Shown piece by piece: positions 1 through 11,800 of a DNA stretch of 64,000 bases (positions within the stretch are counted from its first letter, which is position 1; each line of letters starts with the position of its first letter). This DNA is from Hymenolepis diminuta (lineage: Eukaryota; Platyhelminthes; Cestoda; Cyclophyllidea; Hymenolepididae), in NCBI GenBank assembly GCA_900708905.1, contig CAADRB010000076.1:391205-455204 (forward strand), in the 5' to 3' direction. Under the pieces are notes generated by a model. It ran no database searches, had not been told where the DNA came from, and was given only the letters and a program-made list of their open reading frames with translations. Position numbers and translations under genes: made by a program.

Positions 1-3000
1 GCTGGTCATGTATATACAAGCGCGTAAAATGAAAAAAGCCAACAAAAACTGATTAAGTTTTCCCATAAAAATTTCGGGATCAGATATTTTAGCAAGTTTT
101 TCTTGCGTTCACTGATAGTTAAGATAAACAAGACCTCCTTCTTAAACTTGTTTTGCATAAAACTTTTGTAATAGGATGCGATTTTCTAATGATTGGAGCT
201 CCAGGATGCTACTCTTCCCTGTTAGAAAACACAGCGGTCAACATGCGCGTCCTTAAGTCAGAGGTCACAAGGCTAGTTCTCACTGGTCCAAATAAAACGA
301 CCCTGATGGCCAGCTGCATTGGCTAATTCAGGTTAAAAAGGGGTTGGTCAATGCGAGTTTCTCTTAAGAGTGGATGTAAGATACTATCTCTTTGTCAAAT
401 TCAAGATTTGTGAAAAATTCTAATGACAGTGAGAGGTTATTGGGAAGCATAGTGCTTTAAAGTCTTTAAATAGAGGTCAAACAGAAACCCCTGTTATCTA
501 TTATTACCCAAATCTTATAAAACATTTATCACTTGATGATCTAACAGTGATATCGTTTTATTTTCGATTTATGCGTCATCATCCTACTCAGTACGATTTC
601 CCAAAGTTATCATCATAAGCGATCATTTAATCTTATTTTTACGTTTCACTGATCCTTCGAAAAAATTAACCTTCTTCGTACATTCAACTCGTTTTCTTTT
701 ATTATCGCAGCTAAGATCTTATCTCTATCTCTTCATCAGTATTCAACAACAAATTTCAGAATGGTAGATCAAAGTTAAACTGGCTGTTTAAATAATTTAT
801 TGCAATTGTCATCCAAGTCGCTAGACAGAGAGTGTAAGCTATCTCTGATTCTTTTGCTCATTGATTATTCGTAGAATTATATAATTTTATTATTCGAGGT
901 GAGGACGGGTCAGTATGCCATCATTTTAATATTTCCCCACTGCTTATTAAAGTTGATTCAATGGGTGCAATTTTCCATAATTCTGATATAATGCAGGAAA
1001 CTTCTGTGGATTATCGCAATCAAGCGTTTTTTTTGCTAAAAATTTAGGGAAAATGTGAGTGAGTTTGTTCGAGTTCCATCTGCCGTATCTTCAAATGAGG
1101 ATTGAATATCCTGGGCCTGGTTGTTGGGCCCAGAACTTCTTAATACTGGTTGATTTACGCCTTTGTCTCATCTTTTGAACGATTTCATCTAAATCACTAA
1201 TTAGCCCATGGAATAATTTCAAAATCTGTAATAGAAAATCCCACTTGACGTTCATTTAGCAATTTTCGATTCATTTGATCCTTTCGAGTAGTTACAAAAC
1301 AGGGATAGATAGGACTAGAAAAATTTGAATTCTGCTGTTTCATTAAAAGTCCTCATTTATTTTTGTTTTGCTTATTTCCTGTTTCTCGCATTGTTACATT
1401 CTGATATTATTTAGCAGTCATACGAACTAATTTCATCTGCTAGATTTTTTCCTCTTTCCTGTTTTTTCCTCTTGGTTTTTTCTCTTCCCGTTAATTTGTT
1501 TAAATGAAATGCGCAACATCTACAAATAACGGCCATTTTCAATTTGTATTTAATATTTTTTAAATTTATTGTGAGTTAGCTAATTATTGTTTTTTGTCTT
1601 TTTGATTTCTTTTTCGTTTGAGCAAGATATTTTTTCATAATTTGAGGTAAGCATTTTATCATGCGAACTAATTTTCCCTTGTTTGGGCGTACTCAAGCTC
1701 TTCGTTGAATAAAATAACACTAAAGACTTTTAAGGGAATATCTCTCGGAACGCTTATATGAAGAACCTGGAGATGGCCTGTGGATATTTTCACTATTAGT
1801 GATTAATGAAGTCGTCAATTTAAATTACTGTATTTTTACCCTTGGATCCTGAACTTATATCCCTTAAAGAAATATTTATGAATATTAAGTGAAGTTTCCT
1901 ACGGCTTATACCATTTAGTAGGCGGATTAGTTTTGAAAACGTAAACGAATTAGTTAGCTGTTTATAGCGTCCAATTTAATTTCAAAGGAATGTATCTTGG
2001 AACATATAATTAGATGAGACTGGTCGGTGAAGTCGCCCATTTCCCTTCTGGATTCAAAGCCCTTATCATTTGATAAAGAAGTCATTAGCATTCCCTGAAT
2101 TTTCTCAGCTTTCCTTCAGACTTTGTTCCCGTAGTTATCGATGGCCACTTCTTTAGAATTTGAGCTTCTTTTTATCTATCTGGAAAATATCTATCATATA
2201 GCCATCAAAACACTTCGTTCAATCAGAAAGTTTTATGTGTCGTGTTTTATTAGAGGCGCCATGTTGTGAAGTGAATCAAGCCACCTCCACAAGTACAAAA
2301 ATGCGAAGATGAATGAGAAATTACTCCCAATTTATTGACCCGAAAGAAAGATAAGTTGCTTATGATTAGTGTTTCCTATACGCTTTTAAGTGTATCATCA
2401 CCACACATTTTCTAAATACTACATTGAATAAAGCCCTGCAATGATATGAACTGACGACTGCTGATTAGTATCCCTCTGTCTTTCTCCGTGGCCTTTTGTA
2501 TCTAATAGGGTTATACATTATTCATTTCTTTACTCCCGAATTTCTAATCAGTTGTACTTAATTTTCCGTGCCCTATGCATGTAAATTTCATCAACCAAGT
2601 TTTTCCGATCGTGCGATTATCTCATCTACCACATTCTGCCTGGCAAAACCAGCCTCTAAGTAGCCAATATAAGAAAATTTAATAATAGTATAATATTAAC
2701 TCTCGAGACATACAGAGGTTTTGATTGTGGGTAGGGGAGCTCATAAAGCTGTAGTAGAAGTAGCGCAGGTAATTCGGAAATAGCAATAATATTTCGATAT
2801 CACAAACACAGAACTAACTCCGCCAAGTGTATATATTACCCACCTCCTCTATACTCCCATAGGCTGGGGTAGGGAGGGAGGCAACTGTGTGTGTGTGTCT
2901 GTGTTTATGTGAATACCGCAAGCTCCCCACACTCACGCAACACAAGCGAGATATGCATCACCTCATATCTCACCTCACATCTAGATCACCTCCACCCATC

Positions 3001-3138
3001 AACTTGTTTTTCCCCCTTTATCCTCGCCCCATACGCCCTGTGTGGCAATTAGAGCACGCACGCCTACCGAGTTGTGAAGTGGAGGGAGGGGAGGAGGGGA
3101 AGTAGCCCACTACTCGATAATTGCTCGCCTAACTCCCT

Positions 3139-3180
3139 GTTTGTGTGTGTGTATGCGTGTGCGTATGTGCGTGTGCGTGT
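3139..3180. repeat. GT/GC-type microsatellite
   Basis: Imperfect alternating purine-pyrimidine run made mainly of TGTG, TGCG and TATG units. A shorter GT run lies near 2888-2905. The pair flanks a less AT-rich block that ends in a TATA-like site. Confidence 0.85.
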
Positions 3181-3208
3181 AAAGATTAGGAGGCTGCCCC
3201 GCTGCCAC

Positions 3209-3217
3209 TATAAATAG
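3209..3217 (+). promoter_or_regulatory. TATA-like box (TATAAATAG)
   Basis: A good TATA consensus sits in a locally GC-richer stretch (about 2860-3330). It is followed about 30-60 bases downstream by a pyrimidine-rich potential start region. No convincing coding exon follows directly. It could be an internal promoter of the PMCA gene, a promoter for an unseen non-coding transcript, or chance. Confidence 0.3.
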
Positions 3218-4459
3218 AACGAACCGGTTCAATCTCGGCCGCTGCGCTATTTTCTACTGCGATCTACTCTTTTTCGGTGTCTCACTTTCTCTTCTCTCTC
3301 CCTCTCGGCGTACCATAGAAGAGTATCGCTTGCTTATGATCATGAATTTCATCTATTAGATCCTAGGATCAACTTACTGAGATATGAATGCATTACAATG
3401 ACTATTTTTTCGCCTGTGTTTCTTACCCATACAGAGCTAGGCCATTGGTTAAAACTAGCCAAGAGAGGAGTATCAGAAAGCGGATTTTTCTTCAAAGAGG
3501 CTCAAGGGCTCCCAATGGTGAAGATATCTTTTTTTGTCAGGCTCAGAACCTATCTTTTGAAACAGTTTGAAAGTATCGATTGCTTAGTACGTCAAACTGC
3601 ACATTGAACACGTCAGAGATTTATGGGCTGGAGACATTTCGGTGCAAATCTGATTGTTAAAATGATCATCCACACTGGTCAATTAATACCGGTCCCAGTT
3701 AGAGAGGTTCTAGGTTGCCTTTACGTTCTTCAAGATGATCGCTGAGGCAACTTTTTTCAGGTGGGGTTTGGAATTAGGAGTAGGAGCCCAGTATTAATCA
3801 AATAACATTAATCCATTACTAGGCTTAGATAAGTGTTCGAAATGGTTTGAATGGTGCTTGTTCTTCTCTCCTTTACCGGTTAATTTTTCTTGAAGCTTAA
3901 AATATTATTTCTAGGAAGTGGTCTGTTTTTCGTGTTCTCTACCAATTTAACTATATTGGCCTGATAGGAAAAATTGAAAACGGAAACGAAATCTTTCTCA
4001 ACTGTAGAGTTTTCTACTCTGAAATGTATGCATACAGTTAAGGTGCTTCCGTATGTAAAGTAAACTCGAATTTTATAGTTTTCAGTATAGTATAATTGGG
4101 TACAGTTTAATAAAATTTTTCTTTTAATGAATTTATTGATTATTTAATTATTGTAAGGAGTATTTTAGTATCTTCTTATTCATTTTTTTTTATATGAAAT
4201 CTCTGTTTCTCAGATAGCTGTTGGTCATTCTAATATAGTCATTCTAATAGTAATAATGCAGGCTTACGTAAAAGGTTGAAAAGTTTTACCTGAAGACCAT
4301 GTCTTTTCCGCTTCAGAAGGGTGAAAATTGGCGATTTCGAAAGTTTTTAACAAGATGAAAACATAATTGGGTTTAAAAGTTAGACATTGATTTTCTTCGT
4401 CTCTTGTATACGTGCTGTCTTCTTTTGCTGTTTCAGCAGAATGAGCACACAACTTCACC

Positions 4460-4562
4460 GTCTCCTTCCTCTCTCTCCCTCCCATTTCTCAATTCCACCC
4501 CACCCTGTTCCCTGTTTTTTCTCTTCCTCTCTGATCTACTCTGCCTCGCTCTACCTCCTTTT
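4460..4562 (+). repeat. Pyrimidine-rich (CT) tract
   Basis: About 100 bases almost free of purines on the plus strand, with CTCC/CTTC/TCTC units. It produces spurious open frames rich in serine, leucine and proline. No function is assigned. Confidence 0.6.
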
Positions 4563-5685
4563 CCGGATCAATTTCTGCACGCGATTCGGTCATTTTTCTC
4601 AATTCCATACCCTCGCTCTCGCTGTGGAATTGTGGGCTTTATTAGATGCTATCTGACGTCTAAATCACTACTTTTTCTTATTTTGTGTTCCGTCTTTCCT
4701 ACGTGCTGCAGAAAGGGAAGACTGTATTTCATTTCGTCTTTTTTTGTCCTATCTTGAGGCGAATTCATGAATCCTCCTTCCACTTAACTAGGAGAATATT
4801 CCATTAAGCTACCAAACTTCTTTTCAATATAGAAAATGAATAAATGAGCCAGATAATATGTCTATCTTAGAGTTAGGTGACTTTTCAATAAAATGATTCT
4901 TCCAAAAAGCGTTTGATTAATCTCTATTTCGTGATGATTTATTAATTTTTGCAGACTCATAGGAATTTTCTGCGGTATTGAAATTACCAATCGAAAATAA
5001 GCCTCTAATTACTTACTGATCTCCAAATTGTTGCATCAGATCTCAAGTTTTCACTTAAATATCTCAGGACGAGTTCTTTAAAAAAAGAATAGGAAACAAT
5101 ATTAGGTAAAGGAATTGGAGTATAATTTAATGAAAACTAGGATATCTTAAAGAATGCTAGGGGTCACATGGAGTAGTATGGTCTATGGCCTCATCTAGGA
5201 GTCTAAACCCTCAAGAGAACGAAGTTGATCACTTCTTTTGATCCTCTAAGTTCTTTTAATTCTCATTCAAATCTTGCAGAAAGAAGAGGGCGAATAAATA
5301 CAAATTAATTTTAGAGATTATCTGTTTAAATAATATTCACGTTACTTTCTAGTGCTCTTTTTACTGTTGACACTCTAAATATCGGGTCAATCAAATTGTC
5401 CCCTTTTGTTGTTCAAATAAGATTGTTTAATAACTTATACCTCTCTACGTCACATCTGCCTTCACTTTAGTTAAACAAAAAACTTGAATTAATGACACAG
5501 TGTCTGGCTATTATGAGTCCGAAAACGGAGAGAATTCTCGCAATGGAAAGAGAGATGGAGATAATATGAGATATCTTCGATTAGATATTTGTTATTTGAT
5601 CATCCTTAACAGGGTTTACTAATTGAAACAAGGTGTACAGATAAATATAAAGGCCATGTCAATAGAATTTTTTTCCCTTAAACAG

Positions 5686-5831
5686 GTGTTCCTTCATCCT
5701 GGGAGCAAATGGAGAACCTTTGCCATTTTCACAGTCTGCTCAAGAGGAAATTGTTCGAGCAGTAATTGAACCAATGGCTTCAGATGGACTCCGTACAATT
5801 GCTATCGCCTACAAGAACTATGTTGGTGGTG
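5686..5831 (+). CDS. ATP2B: PMCA exon: nucleotide-binding domain, C-terminal part
   Basis: It begins after an AG acceptor at 5684-5685 and reads [14 protein letters not shown], then [17 protein letters not shown]. This matches the vertebrate PMCA segment with KCSHIL and VIEPMACDGLRTI. The 3' end falls in a GGT GGT GGT run; donors after 5825, 5828 or 5831 all keep the same phase, so the exact end is uncertain. The preceding exon is not in the window. Confidence 0.88.
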
Positions 5832-8800
5832 GTGCGTTTACTATAGTGTTAATTTCTCACTTTTTATTTAATAAATAAAATCAGTTGTAATTCTTTCACC
5901 TTAATGATAGTTTTTTGTAAAAGGATACCTTAGTAACATTGGAAAGTCACCTTTAATTATGGTCTACCTTATGATCTGTTGGATCTCGGTCAGGAATCCT
6001 CTGTTGCCATAAATTCAAGTGATAGATCTTAGTCACTATCTATCTAGGCAATAATTCCCAAAACAACTGTATTGATCTTTTTTTGCATGATGTCTAGATA
6101 TCGTAATTTTCAGCTTGTCATTTTTGCATCCCTGTAGAACGTTCGTCTGCCTTTGTACTTTTGTCACACAATTGTAACTGACAATGTGATCTGGGTTTGA
6201 CGTGTCTTCTAACCTCGTCGGGCTGGGTAGTAGTACGACGCTACTGTAAGAAAATCGAAGGGGAATAAGGTACAGATTAAATCTTTTAATCATCCCAGGC
6301 CTAATATTTTCTGGCCATAGTCCAAATCGTGTGTGCACTCTCAACAATTGAATAATTCCCATCTAAATTAGTTTAATTTTTGAGCTCATCATGTGAGTAG
6401 ATGAAAGTAGGATTATCTTGTTTCAATTTCAGAGTAAGTTTTCGCTTGATGACACAATTATTGATGTCAGCTCTCCATTAGCTTTAAATCAGGAAGCCTC
6501 TGCACACATAATCGCACCCTAATACTTTTCATGGTGATGGGGTTGTCGTGCTATCCAAAAGGGTAGTTTTTGGGAAATATAACTGACATCTTGAATATGA
6601 ATTGCCTTGCTCTCTCCCTATCGCATTCTTTGAAGAAGGAAAACCAATAAATTAGCATAAAGTGACAGCTTGTCTGATCCGCTAAGAAGTTTTCCTTGTA
6701 AAAAATGCAAAAAATATTTGTCTGTTTGAATAATCTTTCCTTATTTCGGAAAAATTACATTTGTAATCTTATATATGTATTATGTGAAGATTCGAAGAAA
6801 AGAATAGTTAGGCCACTCATATTGACCAGGATAGGACTATAAATTCTACTGCCACTGGATCAAATTTTCAGACCACCAGTGATATTTTCCTATCACAAGA
6901 TATGCTAATCCACTCCGTTTGAGAAGTTATAATTGCCTTTGTTTTCTATTTACTTAGGTGTCACACCAGAAAGCAATGAATTCCCCCTTCCAAATGGAAA
7001 GCGCATAGATCTAGAAGATGAAGCTAATCTAATTAGTGACTTGACCTGTCTTGGAATCGTGGGCATTGAAGACCCCGTTCGACCGGAGGTTCCAGCAGCC
7101 ATCCGCAAATGTCAACGCGCCGGTATCACCGTTCGCATGGTAACAGGTGACAACATCAATACCGCCCGATCCATCGCCATGAAGTGCGGAATTATCTCCG
7201 AGGGAGATAATTATCTTATCCTCGAGGGAAAGACCTTCAACCAACGTGTGAGGGATCCCCGAACCGGCAAGGTTAAACAGGAGCTGATCGATCAAATCTG
7301 GCCTTCTCTCCGGGTGCTTGCACGATCCTCACCCCAGGACAAGCACACTCTAGTATCAGGAATTATTGACAGTCATTTGACAAGGGCGAGAGAAGTTGTT
7401 GCAGTGACGGGAGATGGTACCAACGATGGTCCCGCATTGAAGAAAGCAGATGTTGGTTTCGCCATGGGAATTGCTGGCACAGATGTGGCTAAAGAGGCGT
7501 CGGATATTATTCTCACAGACGATAACTTCACGAGTATTGTTAAGGCGGTGATGTGGGGAAGAAATGTCTACGACTCCATCTCAAAGTTTCTACAATTCCA
7601 GCTGACTGTCAATGTAGTTGCTGTCATTGTGGCTTTTGTTGGTGCTTGCTTTATCACAGTATGTTGAGAAATCAAATATTTTTGAGCTTATATCATCGTG
7701 TTCATGGTCTCAAATCTGCCAAATTTCAAAATCAAATCGTCTGACTAACACTAAGTATAAATACTCTATGAAGAAACATACGATTTTTGGTGCTTTGAAG
7801 CGAAATACAGCCGGTTATTGAAAGGATTGATTCAAAAAAATCTATTGGTTTCCAATTCAACGTGAAAACAATATCTTTTAAACATAGACTCAACAGTAGT
7901 TACCTCAAGCCAGGAATTTTTAAATTTTCATAAGCAAAATATTTCTTTTAAAAAAAATGTACTATTGGAAGCTATAAATCTTTCCAAAGTTTTAAGGTTA
8001 AAAAGCAAATTTTATGTTTGGTTTTTTCAGAGTAATTAAGAGTCTTCTCAGTTTTTATTTCAGACACAACTCATTCATTTTAAGTGGTACAGTCTCAAAA
8101 TTATCCATCTTATTTCCTAATTGATCATTTTATCTCGAACGAATTTTCACAATATTTATTTCTTAGTTTGCGTTTCTGCTGCAGAGCGAGCAAAAGTGGG
8201 CGAGGAAATGACATCAGTTGATCGCGTCTCAAGATAAGGGGCTCTGGATTGGTTAACTGACAAGCCACCTGGAAGATTTTTATCATTATTCCGTCTTGTA
8301 GAAGAAAGGAAGATAGCAAATTGTCATTCAGTGGGTATAAAAGGACATTAGATAAATATATCCTTTTCTGCCGTCCTTCAACTACATCGGACTTACTTGA
8401 TCCCTAACTAAGTTTTTGGTGTTTCAGATCTATTTGGCTGAATGATTATGGACGGTAGTGTGTACGAAATTCAATAGGTTACATAAAGCTATTAGGATTA
8501 CCACAAATTGCGATTAGAACTGCTTATCAGATAATAATCAAAAGAGGTGTTGGAAAACACACGGCCAACTGTGCCTCAATTATTTTGAAGACGAAAAAGA
8601 CCGATAGCTCAGACGAAATCCCTGCTTTTCTTCTTATTTGCCTTCTGTAGACGTAATATTGAAAGCTTTACATCCTACTGTTTAAATCATATTCTAATAA
8701 AAAAATTAATCGATCATTCTTTCTGTTGAACATATGAACGAAATGTACTTTCTTTGATAAACTTAGAATATAAACAATTTGCAACTCAGATAACACTAGC

Positions 8801-11800
8801 CGACTGTTGATACTCAAAAGACCCAGAAAATACGGAGAAACCTCGAGGTTTTACCGACTTTTGCAATCGTGTTTCTACTATTTCTACAATGGTATTGAAT
8901 GAATCTGTTATTGGTTACGATTATTGATTTAAATATATTCGATTTCGCTTCGGCGAAACTAGTTTATTCGTAAAAGACTTCTTAAATCTTATTCCAAAAT
9001 TGTCATTCCTGTCGGAACAGATCCGTATGCAAAAAGATATCAGGGGTAATGCTGTCGCAGCAATGTGTCGGCTGAAGATGAAACGCAAGATTAAGAAATT
9101 TCTCTGGGGATATGTCAATATTATTAGTGTAAATAGTCTCTAATTGCATCAGAGGAATTACCGACAAAACGCCTCCTCAATAATAAGCGACAACTGTTAT
9201 TATAAGCACTGTTTTTGTCAAAGGAAATTTCTGCATTCCTCTATAATCTCTCCCTTTATTCTCTCTTAGCTTGCTTGGTACCTCTTGCTCTGTGTAAACT
9301 AATGTTTGCTTTCCTTTCCTCTGGATCGGCTTAATTTCATATGTATTCTTCCAGTGGCGATTTCTCGAACTTGAATTTAGGGATTTAGATTTTTAAGGAG
9401 ATTAAATGTTCAAGCTATTTATATCCTCTCATAATAACGTCAAAATTAAATCGCCGGCTATTTCATCCAAAACACCCTGGTTGGTAGATATTATCACCCA
9501 ATTTATGTGTTCAAGCTAATCATTAAAACCTTGTGTTAGAGATTAAAAAATATCACATAGATTGAATGGCTCCCGTAATTTCGATTTTGAGTTCTGTCTT
9601 CACTTTAAGCTCTAATCCTTTGCAGGACTGTTTTTGTTGACATTTCCTTGAGTTGTTTGCTCAAGACAGTTTGCTGAAGCCTAGATGTTTTGTTGAGAAA
9701 GAATATCATCCACTCTTATATAAATAGCAAATAGCAAATTTTTAACACGCGATTGTATCTAGACGTGGGGGATAGTAAATAGTCCAATGAGAAACAAGGA
9801 AAAGGATCAAGTCAAATGGTATAACAGTTTTTCACTCATTTGAAATCTCTATTTAAGTTGTCTACTTAATGTGTGCTGCTAATTACGTCAAGTTCTGATG
9901 TTCCAAATTTCGCATTTCCTACATTTCCCAATAAGTTCATATCATATCCCAGAACTGCTATTAGCTTATACTATTTACACTTGTATCAACCTGACTACTT
10001 AGTAGTCCTAGGATAAAAAAGAGGAGCCTGTAAGCTTGTATGATCTCACTGGAGAAATTCGAGTTTTTTGGTGTCGTCCTTGATATTTTTTTTAATCTCC
10101 AGAGAATTCATTGTTCACTTCTACTCCAATTAGGTTAAAATTCTCTCCTTTACAAAAGGATTATTTGTCATTCTCGCGGTTACATTGTCTTAAACGCACC
10201 CTTTCTGTTCATTTCCATAGGTTAGCTTCAGATGCTTGTGAAAGTATATGTAATTACTTAATATCGAAGATAATAAACTAAGATAAAACAAAAAATTGTC
10301 TATTCATATTTACAGTTAGTAAGCGCTACATTTTTCGAACATAGTTCTAAGGCCTTACATTTAGGTGAATTGGGAATTCGGTCTACGATTGACTTTTGTT
10401 CGTTAGTCCATCGTCACACCATTTCCAGAGTTTATTTAGATCATCCATCTGCTGCCACCAGAGTTAAATGCTTTTCTCCCGAAATTGCATGTCTCATTGT
10501 TATATACCAATTTGAAAATGACATTCTGGCAGATGAAGGTTTAATATCCCTTGTCCTTTATAGGAATTTAAAGATAAAAATCAAGACTTTCGAAGTATAA
10601 AGAATTCGTTACATTTTTCAATACAGCTTCAGATTCGCTAGTCGCAAAAGGTTATAGAATGTGTTTATAGCCGGCTTTTTTAATATACGTGACGAGAATA
10701 TTTTTAAAACAACATTTCTTTTTCCTCCCATTCAGGACAGTCCTCTGAAAGCTGTCCAGATGCTGTGGGTGAACTTGATTATGGATACCCTGGCTTCCCT
10801 GGCCCTAGCCACCGAAATTCCTTCCGAAGAACTCCTTGAACGGGCACCCTACGGTCGTACCAAACCTATCATCGGTCGGCCCATGATCAAAGCCATCACC
10901 GGCCAAGCAATTTACCAACTCACCGTTATCTTCTACCTAATTTTTGCGGGTGAGTTTGCGTCACCGTCATCTTGTTAAACCCTATGATTTAATTTGGGTT
11001 GTGTAGGTTGTGATGCGTAGGCAGCAAGTAGTGAGTGGAATTTGATTAGCGGTAGCAGTTGTATAATCAAAATTCCCCTATAACCGCCATATGCTCTCTT
11101 TTTGCATAGACTGGACAAATATGATAACGAGCAAGTCTGCCCATTTTTGTAGGTGAAATTTTATTGGATGTGGACAGTGGACGAGGTCTGTCAGTCCAAG
11201 GACAAAACCGACCAACGGAACACTTCACCGTAATCTTTAACACCTTTGTCCTCATGACACTGTTCAATGAGCTCAATGCGAGAAAGATTCACGGTCAGAG
11301 AAATGTCTTTGAGGGTTTGCATCGAAATCTCCTCTTTGCGGCCATCTGGGTTACCACCTTTGTTCTACAAGTGATCATTGTGCAATTTGGTGGATATGCC
11401 TTCTCTACGCATCCTCTAAATGTTGAACAGTGGTTGTGGTGTATTTTCTTCGGTCTTGGTTCTCTAATTTGGGGACAGGTATGATATGACCTTCATTATA
11501 CTTCTGTACTAATCGAAGAATTCTGTATTAATCAATTTGTTTCAATAGTTGGTGATTTCAGTACCAGTTTGGGTGGTGCCTAAGCACATTATTCCACGTC
11601 GCAAGAGGAAGGCAGTTCCACGGAAATCTACCATGTATCAGGAAGTTACTATGGCTCCTGAAGGTGGTTTGCCGTCAGCGGGTGATCAATTAGGTGGTGG
11701 AGTAACGGGTGTTGGCTTAGGAATAATGCCTACAGCGGTGCCGGCTCAAATGGCTCGACCTTTGTCTTCTGAAGAGGAAAGTGAACTCTCTGAGTCTGAG

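Larger units (their letters stand above)
1..5685. other. Non-coding stretch upstream of the first visible PMCA exon
   Basis: I see no exon in this stretch. Because the first visible PMCA exon starts in mid-protein, this is most likely one long PMCA intron. It contains GT-rich simple sequence (about 2888-2905 and 3139-3180), a TATA-like site at 3209 and a pyrimidine-rich tract near 4460-4562. The short open frames here have biased, simple composition and no recognisable domain. Confidence 0.6.

Noticed and set aside
4264..4757. Open frames on both strands over the pyrimidine-rich tract
   Set aside because: Composition artefact with no domain or splice fit.
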